Below are positions 1-8,839 of a DNA stretch of 60,816 bases, one piece after another. Positions within the stretch are counted from its first letter, which is position 1. Each line of letters opens with the position of its first letter. The notes below the pieces were generated by a model. That model was not told where the DNA came from, ran no database searches, and saw only the letters and a list, made by a program, of their open reading frames with translations. Position numbers and translations under genes: made by a program. The stretch lies in contig CABUKS010000014.1 of the NCBI GenBank assembly GCA_902492235.1, positions 1-60,816 on the forward strand, read 5' to 3'. Source of the stretch: an uncultured Collinsella sp. (GTDB lineage Bacteria > Actinomycetota > Coriobacteriia > Coriobacteriales > Coriobacteriaceae).

Positions 1-97
1 CATCTTGAACACCTTTCGCTCTTAACCTGGTGTCCAATTCATCATACCCACTCCACTAGTCGCTATTTAGGGCGTCCAAGATTTGGGGCGCAGTTCA
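1..97 (-). mobile_element. End of an IS3-like insertion sequence (left window edge)
   Basis: The segment ending at 97 (...GGGGCGCAGTTCA) is the reverse complement of the sequence starting at 60723 (TGAACTGCGCCCC...). About 42 bp match exactly, up to the CTAG at 56-59. The TG...CA ends and length fit IS3-family terminal inverted repeats. Past the shared part the two sequences differ, so this looks like the opposite end of the same kind of element. Read on the minus strand, a short open frame (DTRLRAKGVQD) runs off the edge and could be the start of orfA from a TTG; that part is weak. The IS continues outside the window. Confidence 0.65.
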
Positions 98-165
98 AAT
101 TCGGACGGGCTTCTGTGCTCGATATAAAGTTTACGCGGTGGGGCTGCAAGGCCCGGCGGTGTAGC

Positions 166-2190
166 TTAGCGTCGACGCTTCCAGATAATGCCGAGGATGA
201 TGACGATGATGCCGCCGATAAGGCACGCGCCAACTACTGCCAGCGTGCGGTCTCCCGTTGCGGCGAGCTTACCGGTCGTCTTCTTGGTGGTGACCTTCGT
301 GGTCGTCGTGTCCGTCTTAGGCGAGGGCTTAGGCGTCGGGGCCGGTGTGGGCGTGGGGTCCGCGGCTGCGGAGCCGAAGCTGATGGTGCCGGCGAGCCCG
401 GCTATCTTGCTCTCCCAGCCGTTCTGCTCAATCAGCGCCCTCAGCGCCGCCTCGCACGTGCCCCACTCGGTGCACTTGGTGGCGTGTGCAAAGGTGGGAA
501 AGTCGGTCGTGTTGGTGATGATGTAGTTGTTGGTGGCGACGGTATAGGTCTTGGCGGGGTCGAGCGTGCTGCCATCTTTGGTTAGTGTGGCACTCACAAT
601 GCGCTTGCCTTCGGGCTGTGTCCAATCAATCGTCACGTTGATGCCGCCAAAGGAGAGAACGCTGCCAGAGTCATCGCGCCACTTGTACTTGTCTTGCGCC
701 TCCTGCTCGGTGTGACCGGCCGCCACATAAGCCTGCTGAAGCTCGTAGCTGTCATTGCAATCGTCGCTGATTTGTAGCGAGTGCTCGAGCGCTGCGAGGA
801 AGTCCGCGCCGGTCATGGTCCAGGTCTCCACGGTGTTGCCGTAGGGCGAGATGGCGATGACGTTGCCGGCGGTCACGTTGCCCGCCGCGATGCCGCCGCG
901 GATGCCGCCAGCGTTTTCGATAGCGAGGTCCGCGCCCGTCAGGGCAAGATAGGAGCCGCAAATCACGTGGCCGATGGTCTGGGCCTTGGTGGTGTCGCCC
1001 TCCTTGCTGGGGCGGAAATCGGTGGTGCGCACCATTTCCCAGCCATGCGTGCCTGCGGCGTCCTCGCCGTAGAAATAGTTGGTGGTGGATGTGCCGAGCA
1101 CCTTGTTCGATTCGTTTTCAAAGGCCTCGTCGAGCGGCTTGATCTTGTTGCGGACGTCTTCAAGGCGGCTTTGGTAGTCGGAGCCCTTGTCGGGGTCTGC
1201 CAAAAGGTCGTTGACGTTCTTGGCGGTGTAGAGCTTCTCGTCGCTGCCGTCTGCAGGGACCGTGACCGTGTCATCGTCGGTCGTCTCGGTGCCATTCGTG
1301 TCGTATTTGTACGGAATGGAAAGCAGCCCCACCTCGGCAAAGGCACTGCCCGCCTCGACAACGTGGATTGTCTTGCCGTCGGCTCCCGTCACCTTCTCGT
1401 TAAGGTTGATGTGCTCGTGGCCTGCGATAAGGGCATCGATGCCACGGAGCCGTGTGGCAAAGGTCTTGGCGTTGAGCGTATGCGCGATACAGACGACAAC
1501 GTTGCAGCCCTCCTTGCGCAGCTGCTCTGCCTCGGTATTGATGGCGTTCGTGGCACTCGAGAACGACGTGCCCGCGACCAGGTCCGCGCGCAGCGAGGAT
1601 CCCAGCGACTCATCCATGGCACCCACGACGCCGACCTTGATTTTGTAGTCGAATGTGGAGTGATCCTCGCTATCCTCCCAGGTGCGATCGAGCGTCTTCG
1701 TGATGCTCGAGCTCCATACGCCGCTCGTAGACTTTGCGTTCGCGCAGAGCATGGCGAAGGGCGTGCCAGTGGTGCTGTAGCCGGTCATGGTGCGGAGCTT
1801 GTCCGCGCCGTAGCTCCAGTCGTGGTTGCCCGGCGTGGTCGCGTCGTAGCCGTCTACATAGAAGGTGTCCATGAGCTCGGCGATGCTCTTGCCCTCGCTC
1901 ATGGTGGCGAAGGACTGTCCGTGGAAGGTGTCGCCCGCATCGAGCAAAAGATCGGGGGCGCTGTTTTGGGCGCTATAGAGAACTGCCAGTCCATCAAAGC
2001 CCACAGTGCCGGTGCCCTTGCTTGCGTTGTAGCTGTACTTGTAGCTGCCGTGGATGTCGTTGGTGTGCATGACGGCCACGGAGCCGTCAATAGCGGCGGG
2101 CAGGTTCCCCGCGAAAGCGAGGCTTGGGATGCCTGCGAGCGCGCCGGCAAACAACGCGGCGGCTAACGCAAGGCGGGGGAGTCTTTTCAT
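166..2190 (-). CDS. Cell-wall-anchored 5'-nucleotidase / UDP-sugar hydrolase family protein
   Basis: 674-aa secreted metallophosphoesterase of the UshA/YfkN type, expected to remove phosphate from extracellular nucleotides. A signal peptide covers residues 1-27. Metal-site motifs are MHTNDIHG (41-48), DAGDT (87-91), GNHDWSYG (123-130) and a later AGHEH. The nucleotide-binding 5_nucleotid_C domain follows, with NAGGIRGG and SPYGNTVE. The C-terminus has a Thr/Lys/Pro-rich spacer, LAATGD at 642-647, a hydrophobic segment and KRRR, which is a sortase signal in which LAATG replaces LPXTG. Wall anchoring is inferred from that. The gene stands alone, with an IS end 70 bp beyond its stop codon. Confidence 0.9.
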   Translation of the reverse strand: MKRLPRLALAAALFAGALAGIPSLAFAGNLPAAIDGSVAVMHTNDIHGSYKYSYNASKGTGTVGFDGLAVLYSAQNSAPDLLLDAGDTFHGQSFATMSEGKSIAELMDTFYVDGYDATTPGNHDWSYGADKLRTMTGYSTTGTPFAMLCANAKSTSGVWSSSITKTLDRTWEDSEDHSTFDYKIKVGVVGAMDESLGSSLRADLVAGTSFSSATNAINTEAEQLRKEGCNVVVCIAHTLNAKTFATRLRGIDALIAGHEHINLNEKVTGADGKTIHVVEAGSAFAEVGLLSIPYKYDTNGTETTDDDTVTVPADGSDEKLYTAKNVNDLLADPDKGSDYQSRLEDVRNKIKPLDEAFENESNKVLGTSTTNYFYGEDAAGTHGWEMVRTTDFRPSKEGDTTKAQTIGHVICGSYLALTGADLAIENAGGIRGGIAAGNVTAGNVIAISPYGNTVETWTMTGADFLAALEHSLQISDDCNDSYELQQAYVAAGHTEQEAQDKYKWRDDSGSVLSFGGINVTIDWTQPEGKRIVSATLTKDGSTLDPAKTYTVATNNYIITNTTDFPTFAHATKCTEWGTCEAALRALIEQNGWESKIAGLAGTISFGSAAADPTPTPAPTPKPSPKTDTTTTKVTTKKTTGKLAATGDRTLAVVGACLIGGIIVIILGIIWKRRR

Positions 2191-2254
2191 GGCAGTTTCC
2201 TTAGTCCTTAGCCAGAATGTCTGGTTGAATATCGGATTATCGACATAATATGCG

Positions 2255-2294
2255 AAAACCGCCGCAAGGGCGCCTGTCCCTTTGCGGCGGTTTT
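2255..2294. repeat. Family A palindromic repeat, copy A1
   Basis: Hairpin with arms AAAACCGCCGCAAGGG and CCCTTTGCGGCGGTTTT around GCGCCTGT. It shares the asymmetric CCTGTCCC core with copies at 2310, 28944, 30757, 56497 and 56786. It lies upstream of the nucleotidase start and downstream of A2, so it may also help terminate the ABC-importer transcript. Confidence 0.75.
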
Positions 2295-2309
2295 GACGTT
2301 TGCGCAGAT

Positions 2310-2350
2310 AAAACCTACCAAAATAAACCTGTCCCTTTTTGGCAGGTTTT
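2310..2350. repeat. Family A palindromic repeat, copy A2 (terminator of the ABC importer genes)
   Basis: A 41-bp hairpin with AAAACCTACCAAAA paired to TTTTTGGCAGGTTTT. The core is TAAACCTGTCCC. The sequence is identical, in reverse orientation, to 28944-28982. On the minus strand the TAA stop codon of the ATPase gene is the first part of the stem, and the hairpin ends in a T-run. It therefore probably works as an intrinsic terminator. Confidence 0.8.
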
Positions 2351-3143
2351 AGCTCAGCAGCATGCGGTCGTTGGCGAGCTCGCCGCCCGAGACCTCCTCG
2401 AACTTCTGCAGCAGGTCGGCTACGGTGAGCGACTTCTTCTCATCGCCCGCCACGTCGTAGATCACGTGGCCTTCGTGCATCATGATCAGACGGTTGCCCA
2501 GACGGATGGCGTCGTTCATGTTGTGCGTGACCATGAGCGTGGTCAGGTGGTTCTCGTCGACGATCTCCTCGGTCAGGTTGAGCACCTTAGAGGCCGTCTT
2601 GGGGTCGAGGGCCGCCGTGTGCTCGTCGAGCAGCAGCAGGCGCGGCCTGGTGAGCGTGGCCATCAGCAGGGTGAGTGCCTGGCGCTGGCCGCCCGAGAGC
2701 AGGCCGACCTTGGCGTTGAGACGCGTGTCAAGACCAAGGTCCAGGCGCTTGAGCAGCTCAACGTGCTCGTCCTTCTCGGCCTTGGTGACGCCCCACGAAA
2801 GGCCGCGACGCTGGCCACGGCGCTTGGCGAGGGCCAGGTTCTCGGCGATCTGCATGTCGGCAGCGGTACCGCGCATGGGATCCTGAAACACGCGGCCCAG
2901 GTACTTGGCGCGCTGCGACTCGCTCAGGCGCGAGATGTCGGTGCCGTCGAGCTCGATAATGCCCGAATCGAGCGGGTACACGCCGGCGATCATGTTGAGC
3001 AGCGTGGACTTGCCGGCACCATTGCCGCCGATCACGGTTACAAAGTCGCCGTCATTCAGGGTGAGGTCGACGCCGGTGAGCGCGCGCTTCTCGGTGACGG
3101 TGCCCTTGTTAAAGGTCTTCTTGACGTGCGAGAGCTTAAGCAT
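2349..3143 (-). CDS. ABC transporter ATP-binding protein (TrpXYZ-like importer)
   Basis: 264-aa ATPase that would power uptake through the adjacent permease. Walker A GGNGAGKS is at 39-46, the Q-loop at FQDP (87-90), the signature LSGGQ at 149-153 and Walker B LLLLDE at 169-174. I chose the ATG at 3143 because GGGGG lies 9 nt upstream; an ATG at 3152 touches that site directly. The start overlaps the permease stop by 8 bp, so the two are translationally coupled. The family (COG1101) accompanies COG2984 binding proteins. Tryptophan or tyrosine uptake is the known role of some members, but substrate cannot be read from the sequence. Confidence 0.9.
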   Translation of the reverse strand: MLKLSHVKKTFNKGTVTEKRALTGVDLTLNDGDFVTVIGGNGAGKSTLLNMIAGVYPLDSGIIELDGTDISRLSESQRAKYLGRVFQDPMRGTAADMQIAENLALAKRRGQRRGLSWGVTKAEKDEHVELLKRLDLGLDTRLNAKVGLLSGGQRQALTLLMATLTRPRLLLLDEHTAALDPKTASKVLNLTEEIVDENHLTTLMVTHNMNDAIRLGNRLIMMHEGHVIYDVAGDEKKSLTVADLLQKFEEVSGGELANDRMLLS

Positions 3144-4059
3144 CTGCCTCATCCCCCTTCGTGTAGGAGCTGCGGAGCTTATAGCGCTCCCAAACCACGG
3201 GCACGCACAGGGCCACGGCGACAATCACGGCGGAGAGCAACTTCATGTCGTTGGCGTCCATGCCCAACTGCAGCACGATGGCGCGGATAAGGAAGTACAC
3301 CACGGAGCCAAAGACGGCGGAGGCAAGACGGACGCTAAACTGCGTGGGGCCGCCGGGCAGCAGACGGCCGAGCACCTCACCGATAACAATGGCGGCAAGA
3401 CCGATAACGATGGCACCGGTGCCCATACCAATGTCGGCATACTTTTGGCTCTGGCAGATGAGCGCGCCCGAAAGGCCGATGAGGGCGTTGGAGAGCACAA
3501 GGGCGATCATCTTGGTGGAGTTGGTGTTGACGCCCAGGGCGCGGATCATGTACTCGTTGTTGCCGGTGGCGCGCAGCGCCGAGCCAATCTCGGTGCCAAA
3601 GAACCAATACAGGATGGCAACGATAGCCACGGCGAGCAGGATGCCCAAGATGATGGCAACGGTGGACTGCGGCAGGCCGGTCATATTGCTGACGGCCGAA
3701 AACACGGTGCCCTTGGCAAGAATGGGCGTATTGGACTTGCCCATGATGCGCAGGTTGATGGACCACAGGCTGATCTGGGTGAGGATTCCGGCGAGGATCG
3801 CGGGAATCTCAAAGACGGTGGTCAAAATGCCCGTGACGGCACCCGCGATGGCGCCGGCGCACATACCGGCCAGCACGGCGAACAGCGGGTCGACGTTGTT
3901 ATTGACGATGAGCACAGCGCAGACGCAGCCGCCGAGGGCAAAGCTGCCGTCGCAGGTCATATCGGGAATGTCGAGCAGGCGGAACGTGATAAACACGCCA
4001 AGCACCATAATGCCCCAGAGGACGCCCTGCGAAACGGCGCCCTGCAATGCAATGAGCAT
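3136..4059 (-). CDS. ABC transporter permease (TrpXYZ-like importer)
   Basis: 307-aa integral membrane protein with about eight to nine hydrophobic segments, beginning MLIALQGAVSQGVLWGIMVLG. It belongs to the BPD_transp_2 fold and resembles the COG4120 permeases that pair with COG2984 binding proteins. It precedes the ATPase with overlapping ends. A 200-bp gap with a hairpin separates it from the binding-protein gene upstream. Confidence 0.9.
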   Translation of the reverse strand: MLIALQGAVSQGVLWGIMVLGVFITFRLLDIPDMTCDGSFALGGCVCAVLIVNNNVDPLFAVLAGMCAGAIAGAVTGILTTVFEIPAILAGILTQISLWSINLRIMGKSNTPILAKGTVFSAVSNMTGLPQSTVAIILGILLAVAIVAILYWFFGTEIGSALRATGNNEYMIRALGVNTNSTKMIALVLSNALIGLSGALICQSQKYADIGMGTGAIVIGLAAIVIGEVLGRLLPGGPTQFSVRLASAVFGSVVYFLIRAIVLQLGMDANDMKLLSAVIVAVALCVPVVWERYKLRSSYTKGDEADA

Positions 4060-4161
4060 GCTTCATACCTCCTAGGATAGGGTGGACACGTGATTCACCA
4101 TAATAGCGGTAACAATGCATAGAAGAGCTGCGGACAGACGTTTTGTTTTACCTGAAACAAG

Positions 4162-4195
4162 CAGGGCGGACGCCGGTCTACAGCGCCCGCCCCTG
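4162..4195 (-). terminator. Hairpin between binding-protein and permease genes (partial terminator or attenuator)
   Basis: CAGGGCGGACGCC and GCGCCCGCCCCTG pair imperfectly around an 8-nt loop. On the minus strand it follows the binding-protein stop and precedes the permease. Only a weak T-rich tail follows. Such hairpins often keep binding-protein mRNA more abundant than the permease/ATPase mRNA; that role is inferred here. Confidence 0.5.
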
Positions 4196-4262
4196 TGGCT
4201 CAGATATTGAATAACGCGGCTAAAGCGCGAGCACGGGCTCTAGACGCATGCCGCGTATAGCA

Positions 4263-5243
4263 TTACGCGTCCAGAGCGGAAAGGTCGATGCCCAGGGCCT
4301 CGGCCATCTCGTCGTTCTTGACGACGACCAGGTCTTTGCTCGAGAGGTGCTTGATCGGCATGTCTTCGGGCTTGGCCTCGCCCTTCAGGATCTTGACGGC
4401 CATCTCGCCCGCGGCGTAGCCCAGGTCCTCATAGTTGATGGAGAGGGTGAACAGGCCGCCGGCCTTACACATGCCCTCCTCGCCAGTCACGAAGGGAAGC
4501 TTGTTCTCCTTGCAGATCTGGCCGACCTGCGAGGCACCCGCGGCGATGGTGTTGTCGGTGGGGGAGTACAGCGCATCGACCTTGCCCACGGCAGACTCGA
4601 CGACGGACTGAATCTCGTTGGAGCTCGAGACGGTGAAATCGGTGTACTCGAGTCCCAGCTTGTCGAGCTCCTTCTTGGCGGCCTTGATCTGGACGTCGGA
4701 GTTGGACTCGGCGGTGCAGTAGAGTAGGCCGACCTTTTTAATGTCGGGCAGGACCTTCTGCATCATCTCGAGCTGCTCGGCGACCGGGGTGAGGTCGGAA
4801 GCGCCCGTGACGTTGGTGCCGGGCTTGTCGTTGTCCTGGACCAGGCCGGAGGCGGCGTAGTCGGTGATGGCACAGCCCACGATGGGGATATCGGCCGTGG
4901 CGCCGGCGGCAGCCTGCGCGGCGGGTGTGGCGATGGCATAAATCAGGTTGACGTTGTCGCCCACAAACTTGTCGGCAATGGACTTACACGTGGACTGGTC
5001 GTTCTGGGCGTTCTTCTGGTCGATCTTGACCTTAAGGCCGCTCTCCTTGATGGCCTTGACAAAGCCGTCGTTGGCGGCATCGAGTGCGGAGTGCTCGGTG
5101 AGCTGCAGAACGCCGATGGTGTAGTCGGAACCGGCGGCAGCAGAGCCGGAACCAGAGTTGCCGCCGCATCCGGCGAGCGGGGCGAGCGCGAGCAGGCCAG
5201 CGGAGACCAGAAGGCTCCTGCGGCTGATGGTGATGTCCTTCAT
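4263..5243 (-). CDS. ABC transporter substrate-binding lipoprotein (TrpX-like, PF04392 family)
   Basis: 326-aa extracellular solute-binding lipoprotein. The N-terminus has SRRSLL followed by a hydrophobic stretch and the lipobox LAGC with Cys26, then a Gly/Ser linker. The body (YTIGVLQLTEHSALDAANDGF...) is typical of the ABC_sub_bind family used by tryptophan-type importers. The ATG at 5243 is preceded by GGGGG at normal spacing; an upstream in-frame ATG at 5291 has no such site. It is the first gene of a three-gene importer unit. Confidence 0.9.
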   Translation of the reverse strand: MKDITISRRSLLVSAGLLALAPLAGCGGNSGSGSAAAGSDYTIGVLQLTEHSALDAANDGFVKAIKESGLKVKIDQKNAQNDQSTCKSIADKFVGDNVNLIYAIATPAAQAAAGATADIPIVGCAITDYAASGLVQDNDKPGTNVTGASDLTPVAEQLEMMQKVLPDIKKVGLLYCTAESNSDVQIKAAKKELDKLGLEYTDFTVSSSNEIQSVVESAVGKVDALYSPTDNTIAAGASQVGQICKENKLPFVTGEEGMCKAGGLFTLSINYEDLGYAAGEMAVKILKGEAKPEDMPIKHLSSKDLVVVKNDEMAEALGIDLSALDA

Positions 5244-5306
5244 ATCATTACCCCCAGTATAAAAATGGCTGGAAACACTGCACTGGGACAAAGTGCAAGT
5301 GGAACT

Positions 5307-5334
5307 ATAGTAGCGCTGATGTCCATTTTTACAA
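5307..5334 (-). promoter_or_regulatory. Putative promoter of the ABC importer genes
   Basis: On the minus strand TTGTAA (5334-5329) and TACTAT (5312-5307) are separated by 16 nt, about 65 nt before the binding-protein start codon. Confidence 0.5.
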
Positions 5335-5403
5335 CAGCCTGGCGGGTTTTTTAATACAGAATCGGATGGGCGGTACGGGTAGTCGAATGGGCGGCGGAGG
5401 GTC

Positions 5404-6198
5404 TTATGCGGCGGAGGAGGCGTCGTCCTCGTCTAGGGCGGCGAAGAGCTTCTTGCCGTCGAGGAGACGTGTGGTGACGTTTCTCATTCGGCCAATCTCT
5501 ACGGTACGCAACGTGTCATCGGCGCCTCGGGCGTCGTAGACCGTTCCCAGCAGATACGAGATGCCATCGCGCTGCCTGATGGCAAAGGGACGGAGTGTCA
5601 TTCGTGCTGCTTCGGTTTCGCCACGCGTCGTGACGCTCGAAATATCAAAACTCACCGTGGTTCCGTGGTCGATGGCCTGCTCGACGAGCTCGCACGTGTC
5701 GATGCGCTTGATGGGCGTGCGTGTTGCCTTGGTGGCCTTGCTGCCTGCGCTTGGAACGGGTTCGGGTATATCGAGGTAGCCGCGAACGTCGGCACTCGCC
5801 ATGGCAACTAAGTGCTGCGCCATGCTCTTGCGGATAGCGATAGGCGTGGAGCGGTTGCGCATGACCATACCGTGGAGCCGGATGATCTCTTCATCGGTGA
5901 GCGGACGGGTAAGAAGTTTGTAGCCCACGCCGCGTTTGTACTCAATTTCGTATCCGGCATGGCGAAGCGCGGAGATGGCGGTGTAGATGCTGCGCCGCGC
6001 CGCCGAGATGGGCATGCGGGCGGGGTCGTCGGGATGGGCGAGGCGCCGGATCAACTCATCGGAAAGCATGGCCTTGTCCTCGCCAGTGTTTTCGCCTAAT
6101 AGTTGCAGGATGCGAACGGCGCGATAGGCTGCCATCGAGGCGGCGCCTCTCGTCGTGGTGTCGTAGGTTTCAACAGCGGCTTCGGTCATCGTGCCCAC
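5404..6198 (-). CDS. WYL-domain-like transcriptional regulator
   Basis: 264-aa probable DNA-binding regulator. Residues about 22-95 form a winged-helix region (RAVRILQLL...SIYTAISALRHAGYEIEYKRGVGYKL). After a central linker (130-155) comes a beta-rich region (VSFDISSVTTRGETEAARMTLRPFAIRQRDGISYLLGT) resembling WYL effector domains. It lies alone behind the importer promoter region and might control it; that link rests on position only. No effector is predictable. Confidence 0.7.
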   Translation of the reverse strand: MGTMTEAAVETYDTTTRGAASMAAYRAVRILQLLGENTGEDKAMLSDELIRRLAHPDDPARMPISAARRSIYTAISALRHAGYEIEYKRGVGYKLLTRPLTDEEIIRLHGMVMRNRSTPIAIRKSMAQHLVAMASADVRGYLDIPEPVPSAGSKATKATRTPIKRIDTCELVEQAIDHGTTVSFDISSVTTRGETEAARMTLRPFAIRQRDGISYLLGTVYDARGADDTLRTVEIGRMRNVTTRLLDGKKLFAALDEDDASSAA

Positions 6199-6365
6199 GT
6201 CCTTTCCGTTTTGGGTGGCGACGGTATGGAGCCTAGGACGTGGGGCTTTCCCAGGGGCGCAGAGCGCTCTGGGCGGTCGGTAGTCGTCGGCAAACGGCGG
6301 GTCGAGTTTTCAACAGCCCTGCTCAACTGACCAAAACCTTGCCAAAAGCTTGACGGATGCTGTTG

Positions 6366-6401
6366 AAAAAAGCGTCTCTCGACCGATGTCGAGAGACGCT
6401 T
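6366..6401 (-). terminator. Intrinsic terminator of asnS
   Basis: AAGCGTCTCTCGAC pairs perfectly with GTCGAGAGACGCTT around CGAT. On the minus strand it is followed by a run of T. It lies about 45 bp past the asnS stop. The rest of the 6199-6447 gap holds the upstream region of the WYL-like gene, in which I see no further structure. Confidence 0.85.
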
Positions 6402-6447
6402 GTACGATGAGCGTTGGCGTGTGGCGACGCGAGCTAGCGTTCGACAA

Positions 6448-7851
6448 TTAGAAGTCGGCGTTGCCCACGGTGCGCGGGTGCGGCAGGACGTCGCGGATGT
6501 TGCCCACGCCGGTCAGATACATGACCAAGCGCTCGAAGCCCAGACCGTAGCCGGCGTGCTTGCAGGAACCGTAGCGGCGCAGGTCAAGGTAGTACTTGTA
6601 CTGCTCGGGATTCATGCCCAGGTCCTTGATGCGGGCCTCGAGCAGATCCAGGCGCTCCTCGCGCTGGGAGCCGCCGATAATCTCGCCGATACCGGGAACC
6701 AGGCAGTCGGCGGCGGCGACGGTCTTGCCGTCCTCGTTCATGCGCATGTAGAACGCCTTGATCTCGGCCGGGTAGTCGGTCACGAAGGTCGGGCGCTTAA
6801 AGTGCTCCTCGGTCAGGAAGCGCTCGTGCTCGGTCTGCAGGTCGATGCCCCAGCTGACGGGGTAATCAAACTGGTGGCCAGCAGCGACTGCCTGCTCCAG
6901 GATCTCGACGGCCTCGGTGTAGGTAACGCGGGCAAAGTCGGAGTTGGCGACATGGTCCAGGCGCTCGAGCAGACCCTTGTCCACAAACTTGTTGAGCATA
7001 TTGAGCTCGTCGGGGCAGGTTGCCATGACGTCCTTGAGGACATACTTGAGCATGGCCTCGGCGTTATCCATGTAGTCGTTAAGGTCGGCAAAGGCCATCT
7101 CGGGTTCGATCATCCAAAACTCGGCGGCGTGGCGCGTGGTGTTGGAGTTCTCGGCACGGAAGGTGGGGCCAAAGGTGTACACGTCGCCAAAGGCCATGGC
7201 AAAGTTCTCGGCATTGAGCTGGCCGGACACGGTGAGGCTCGCATGCTTGCCAAAGAAGTCCTGGCTCCAGTCGACCTCGCCGGACTCGGTGAGGGGCGGA
7301 TTTTTGGGGTCGAGCGTGGTCACGCGGAACATCTCGCCGGCGCCCTCGCAGTCACTCGTGGTGATGATGGGGGTGTTGACGTAGACAAAGCCCTGCTCCT
7401 GGAAGAAGCGGTGGATGGCGGCAGCCGCGACAGAGCGGATGCGGAACACGGCGCGGAACAGGTTGGTGCGCGGGCGCAGGTGCTGCTGGGTGCGCAGGAA
7501 CTCGACGGTTGCGCGCTTCTTCTGCAGCGGGTAATCCGGGGCGCTCGTGCCCTCGACCTCGATGGAGGTGGCAGAAAGCTCGAAAGGCTGGGGCGCATCG
7601 GGGGTCAGCTTGACGGTGCCGGTGCAAATGAGTGCGGCCGAGACGTTTTGATGGGCGATCTCGTCGTAGTTGTCGAGTGCCTCGCGGTTCATGACGACCT
7701 GCAGGTCGCGGAAGCAGCTGCCGTCGTTGAGCGTAACAAAGCCAAAGTTCTTCATGTCGCGGACGGACTTGACCCAGCCGGCGACGGTGACGGTCTGGCC
7801 GCCGAGCGACTCGGCATCGGCATAGAGCTGCGCGATTTTGGTGCGGTTCAC
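6448..7851 (-). CDS. asnS: Asparagine--tRNA ligase
   Basis: 467-aa class IIb synthetase that charges tRNA-Asn. The N-terminal OB-fold is MNRTKIAQLYADAESLGGQTVTVAGWVKSVRD. The catalytic core carries motif 2 (FRAENSNTTRHAAEFWMIEPE) and motif 3 near the end (GYGLGFERLVMYLTG). I chose the GTG at 7851 because GGGAGGA lies just before it and the length then matches the family. In-frame ATGs at 7863 and 7887 lack ribosome-binding sites. Monocistronic, with its own terminator. Confidence 0.95.
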   Translation of the reverse strand: MNRTKIAQLYADAESLGGQTVTVAGWVKSVRDMKNFGFVTLNDGSCFRDLQVVMNREALDNYDEIAHQNVSAALICTGTVKLTPDAPQPFELSATSIEVEGTSAPDYPLQKKRATVEFLRTQQHLRPRTNLFRAVFRIRSVAAAAIHRFFQEQGFVYVNTPIITTSDCEGAGEMFRVTTLDPKNPPLTESGEVDWSQDFFGKHASLTVSGQLNAENFAMAFGDVYTFGPTFRAENSNTTRHAAEFWMIEPEMAFADLNDYMDNAEAMLKYVLKDVMATCPDELNMLNKFVDKGLLERLDHVANSDFARVTYTEAVEILEQAVAAGHQFDYPVSWGIDLQTEHERFLTEEHFKRPTFVTDYPAEIKAFYMRMNEDGKTVAAADCLVPGIGEIIGGSQREERLDLLEARIKDLGMNPEQYKYYLDLRRYGSCKHAGYGLGFERLVMYLTGVGNIRDVLPHPRTVGNADF

Positions 7852-7961
7852 GTATCCTCCCATAACGGTTGAATGATAGTTATCCATACAGTTCGATATT
7901 CTAGCAGCTCGGCTCATTTGAGCTATACAGATAAGGCATTGGCGGGATGGTTTTTCAAACG

Positions 7962-7995
7962 AAAAGCGCCCGCGGCCAAATGGTCGCGGGCGCTT
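7962..7995 (-). terminator. Intrinsic terminator of the EIIA gene
   Basis: AAGCGCCCGCGGCC and GGTCGCGGGCGCTT form a long GC stem. On the minus strand it is followed by TTCGTTTG. It sits between the EIIA stop and asnS. Confidence 0.8.
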
Positions 7996-8032
7996 GACGA
8001 GGTGCCTTTTGGCTGTGTGGCGTGGGGCCTGG

Positions 8033-8596
8033 CTACTTGGTCTTGGCAACCAGCAGCGGGTCGCCAAGCTTGACGAGCGGGTTGCCGCCGATAAGCGTTC
8101 CAGACTCGCCGACATGGTCGATGCTCTTAAGACGATCGAGCTCGGAGACGATGACGGTCACGATGTCCTCGTGACCAGCGGCCTTAATGGCCTCGCGGTC
8201 GAAGCTGATGAGCGGCTGGCCTGCCTTGACCACATCGCCCATCTCGACAAAGCGGGCAAAACCCTTGCCGTTCATTTCCACGGTGCCCAGGCCAACATGG
8301 ATGAACACGCGCAGGCCGTCCTCGGTGATCATGCCGATGGAGTGGTTGGTGACAGTGGTGGCACCGATGCGGCCGTTGGCGGGCGCATAGATGGTGCCGG
8401 TAATGGGCTCGATGCCATAGCCCTGGCCAAGCATGCCCGAGGCGATCGTCTCGTCGGGAACCTCGTTCAGGTTGACGAGCACGCCGTTGACGGGGGCATA
8501 GATGACGCCTTCGCGGGTAGCGAAGCTTGCTGCGGGCGGAACGGACGCCTCGCCGGTCGAGGTGAAGGTGGACTTAAGCGAATCGAGCAGACCCAT
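8033..8596 (-). CDS. PTS glucose-type EIIA component
   Basis: 187-aa cytoplasmic phosphocarrier of the Crr/EIIA-Glc fold. It has a short N-terminal tail followed by the EIIA barrel (VIYAPVNGVLVNLNEVPDETIASGMLGQGYGI). His85 (TNHSIGM) and His100 (VFIHVGLGTVEM) are the conserved pair; His100 would carry the phosphate from HPr. The ATG at 8596 has GGAGG 5 nt upstream. No EIIB or EIIC gene adjoins it. An EIIC without an EIIA lies at 44727-45965 and could be a partner. Confidence 0.93.
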   Translation of the reverse strand: MGLLDSLKSTFTSTGEASVPPAASFATREGVIYAPVNGVLVNLNEVPDETIASGMLGQGYGIEPITGTIYAPANGRIGATTVTNHSIGMITEDGLRVFIHVGLGTVEMNGKGFARFVEMGDVVKAGQPLISFDREAIKAAGHEDIVTVIVSELDRLKSIDHVGESGTLIGGNPLVKLGDPLLVAKTK

Positions 8597-8839
8597 AGTT
8601 GCCTCCAACTTAAATAGGCGCATATCGCGCGTTTGGTTTGCCGGAAACGTTTCACATGTGTTTCGCGGCTTGGTCAACGCCCCTATTCTACGCTGCTCAA
8701 CGATACCTCTGAACTGGGATTATGTGATATATCAGTTGAAGGGAAACTTATTGCCGGAGTGTTTCTGCGCCACGGGTTCAAGTGGGGTACGCTTGAAGGC
8801 GAAAAACAAGGGCGCATAATTTGCGCGAAGGGAGCACAT

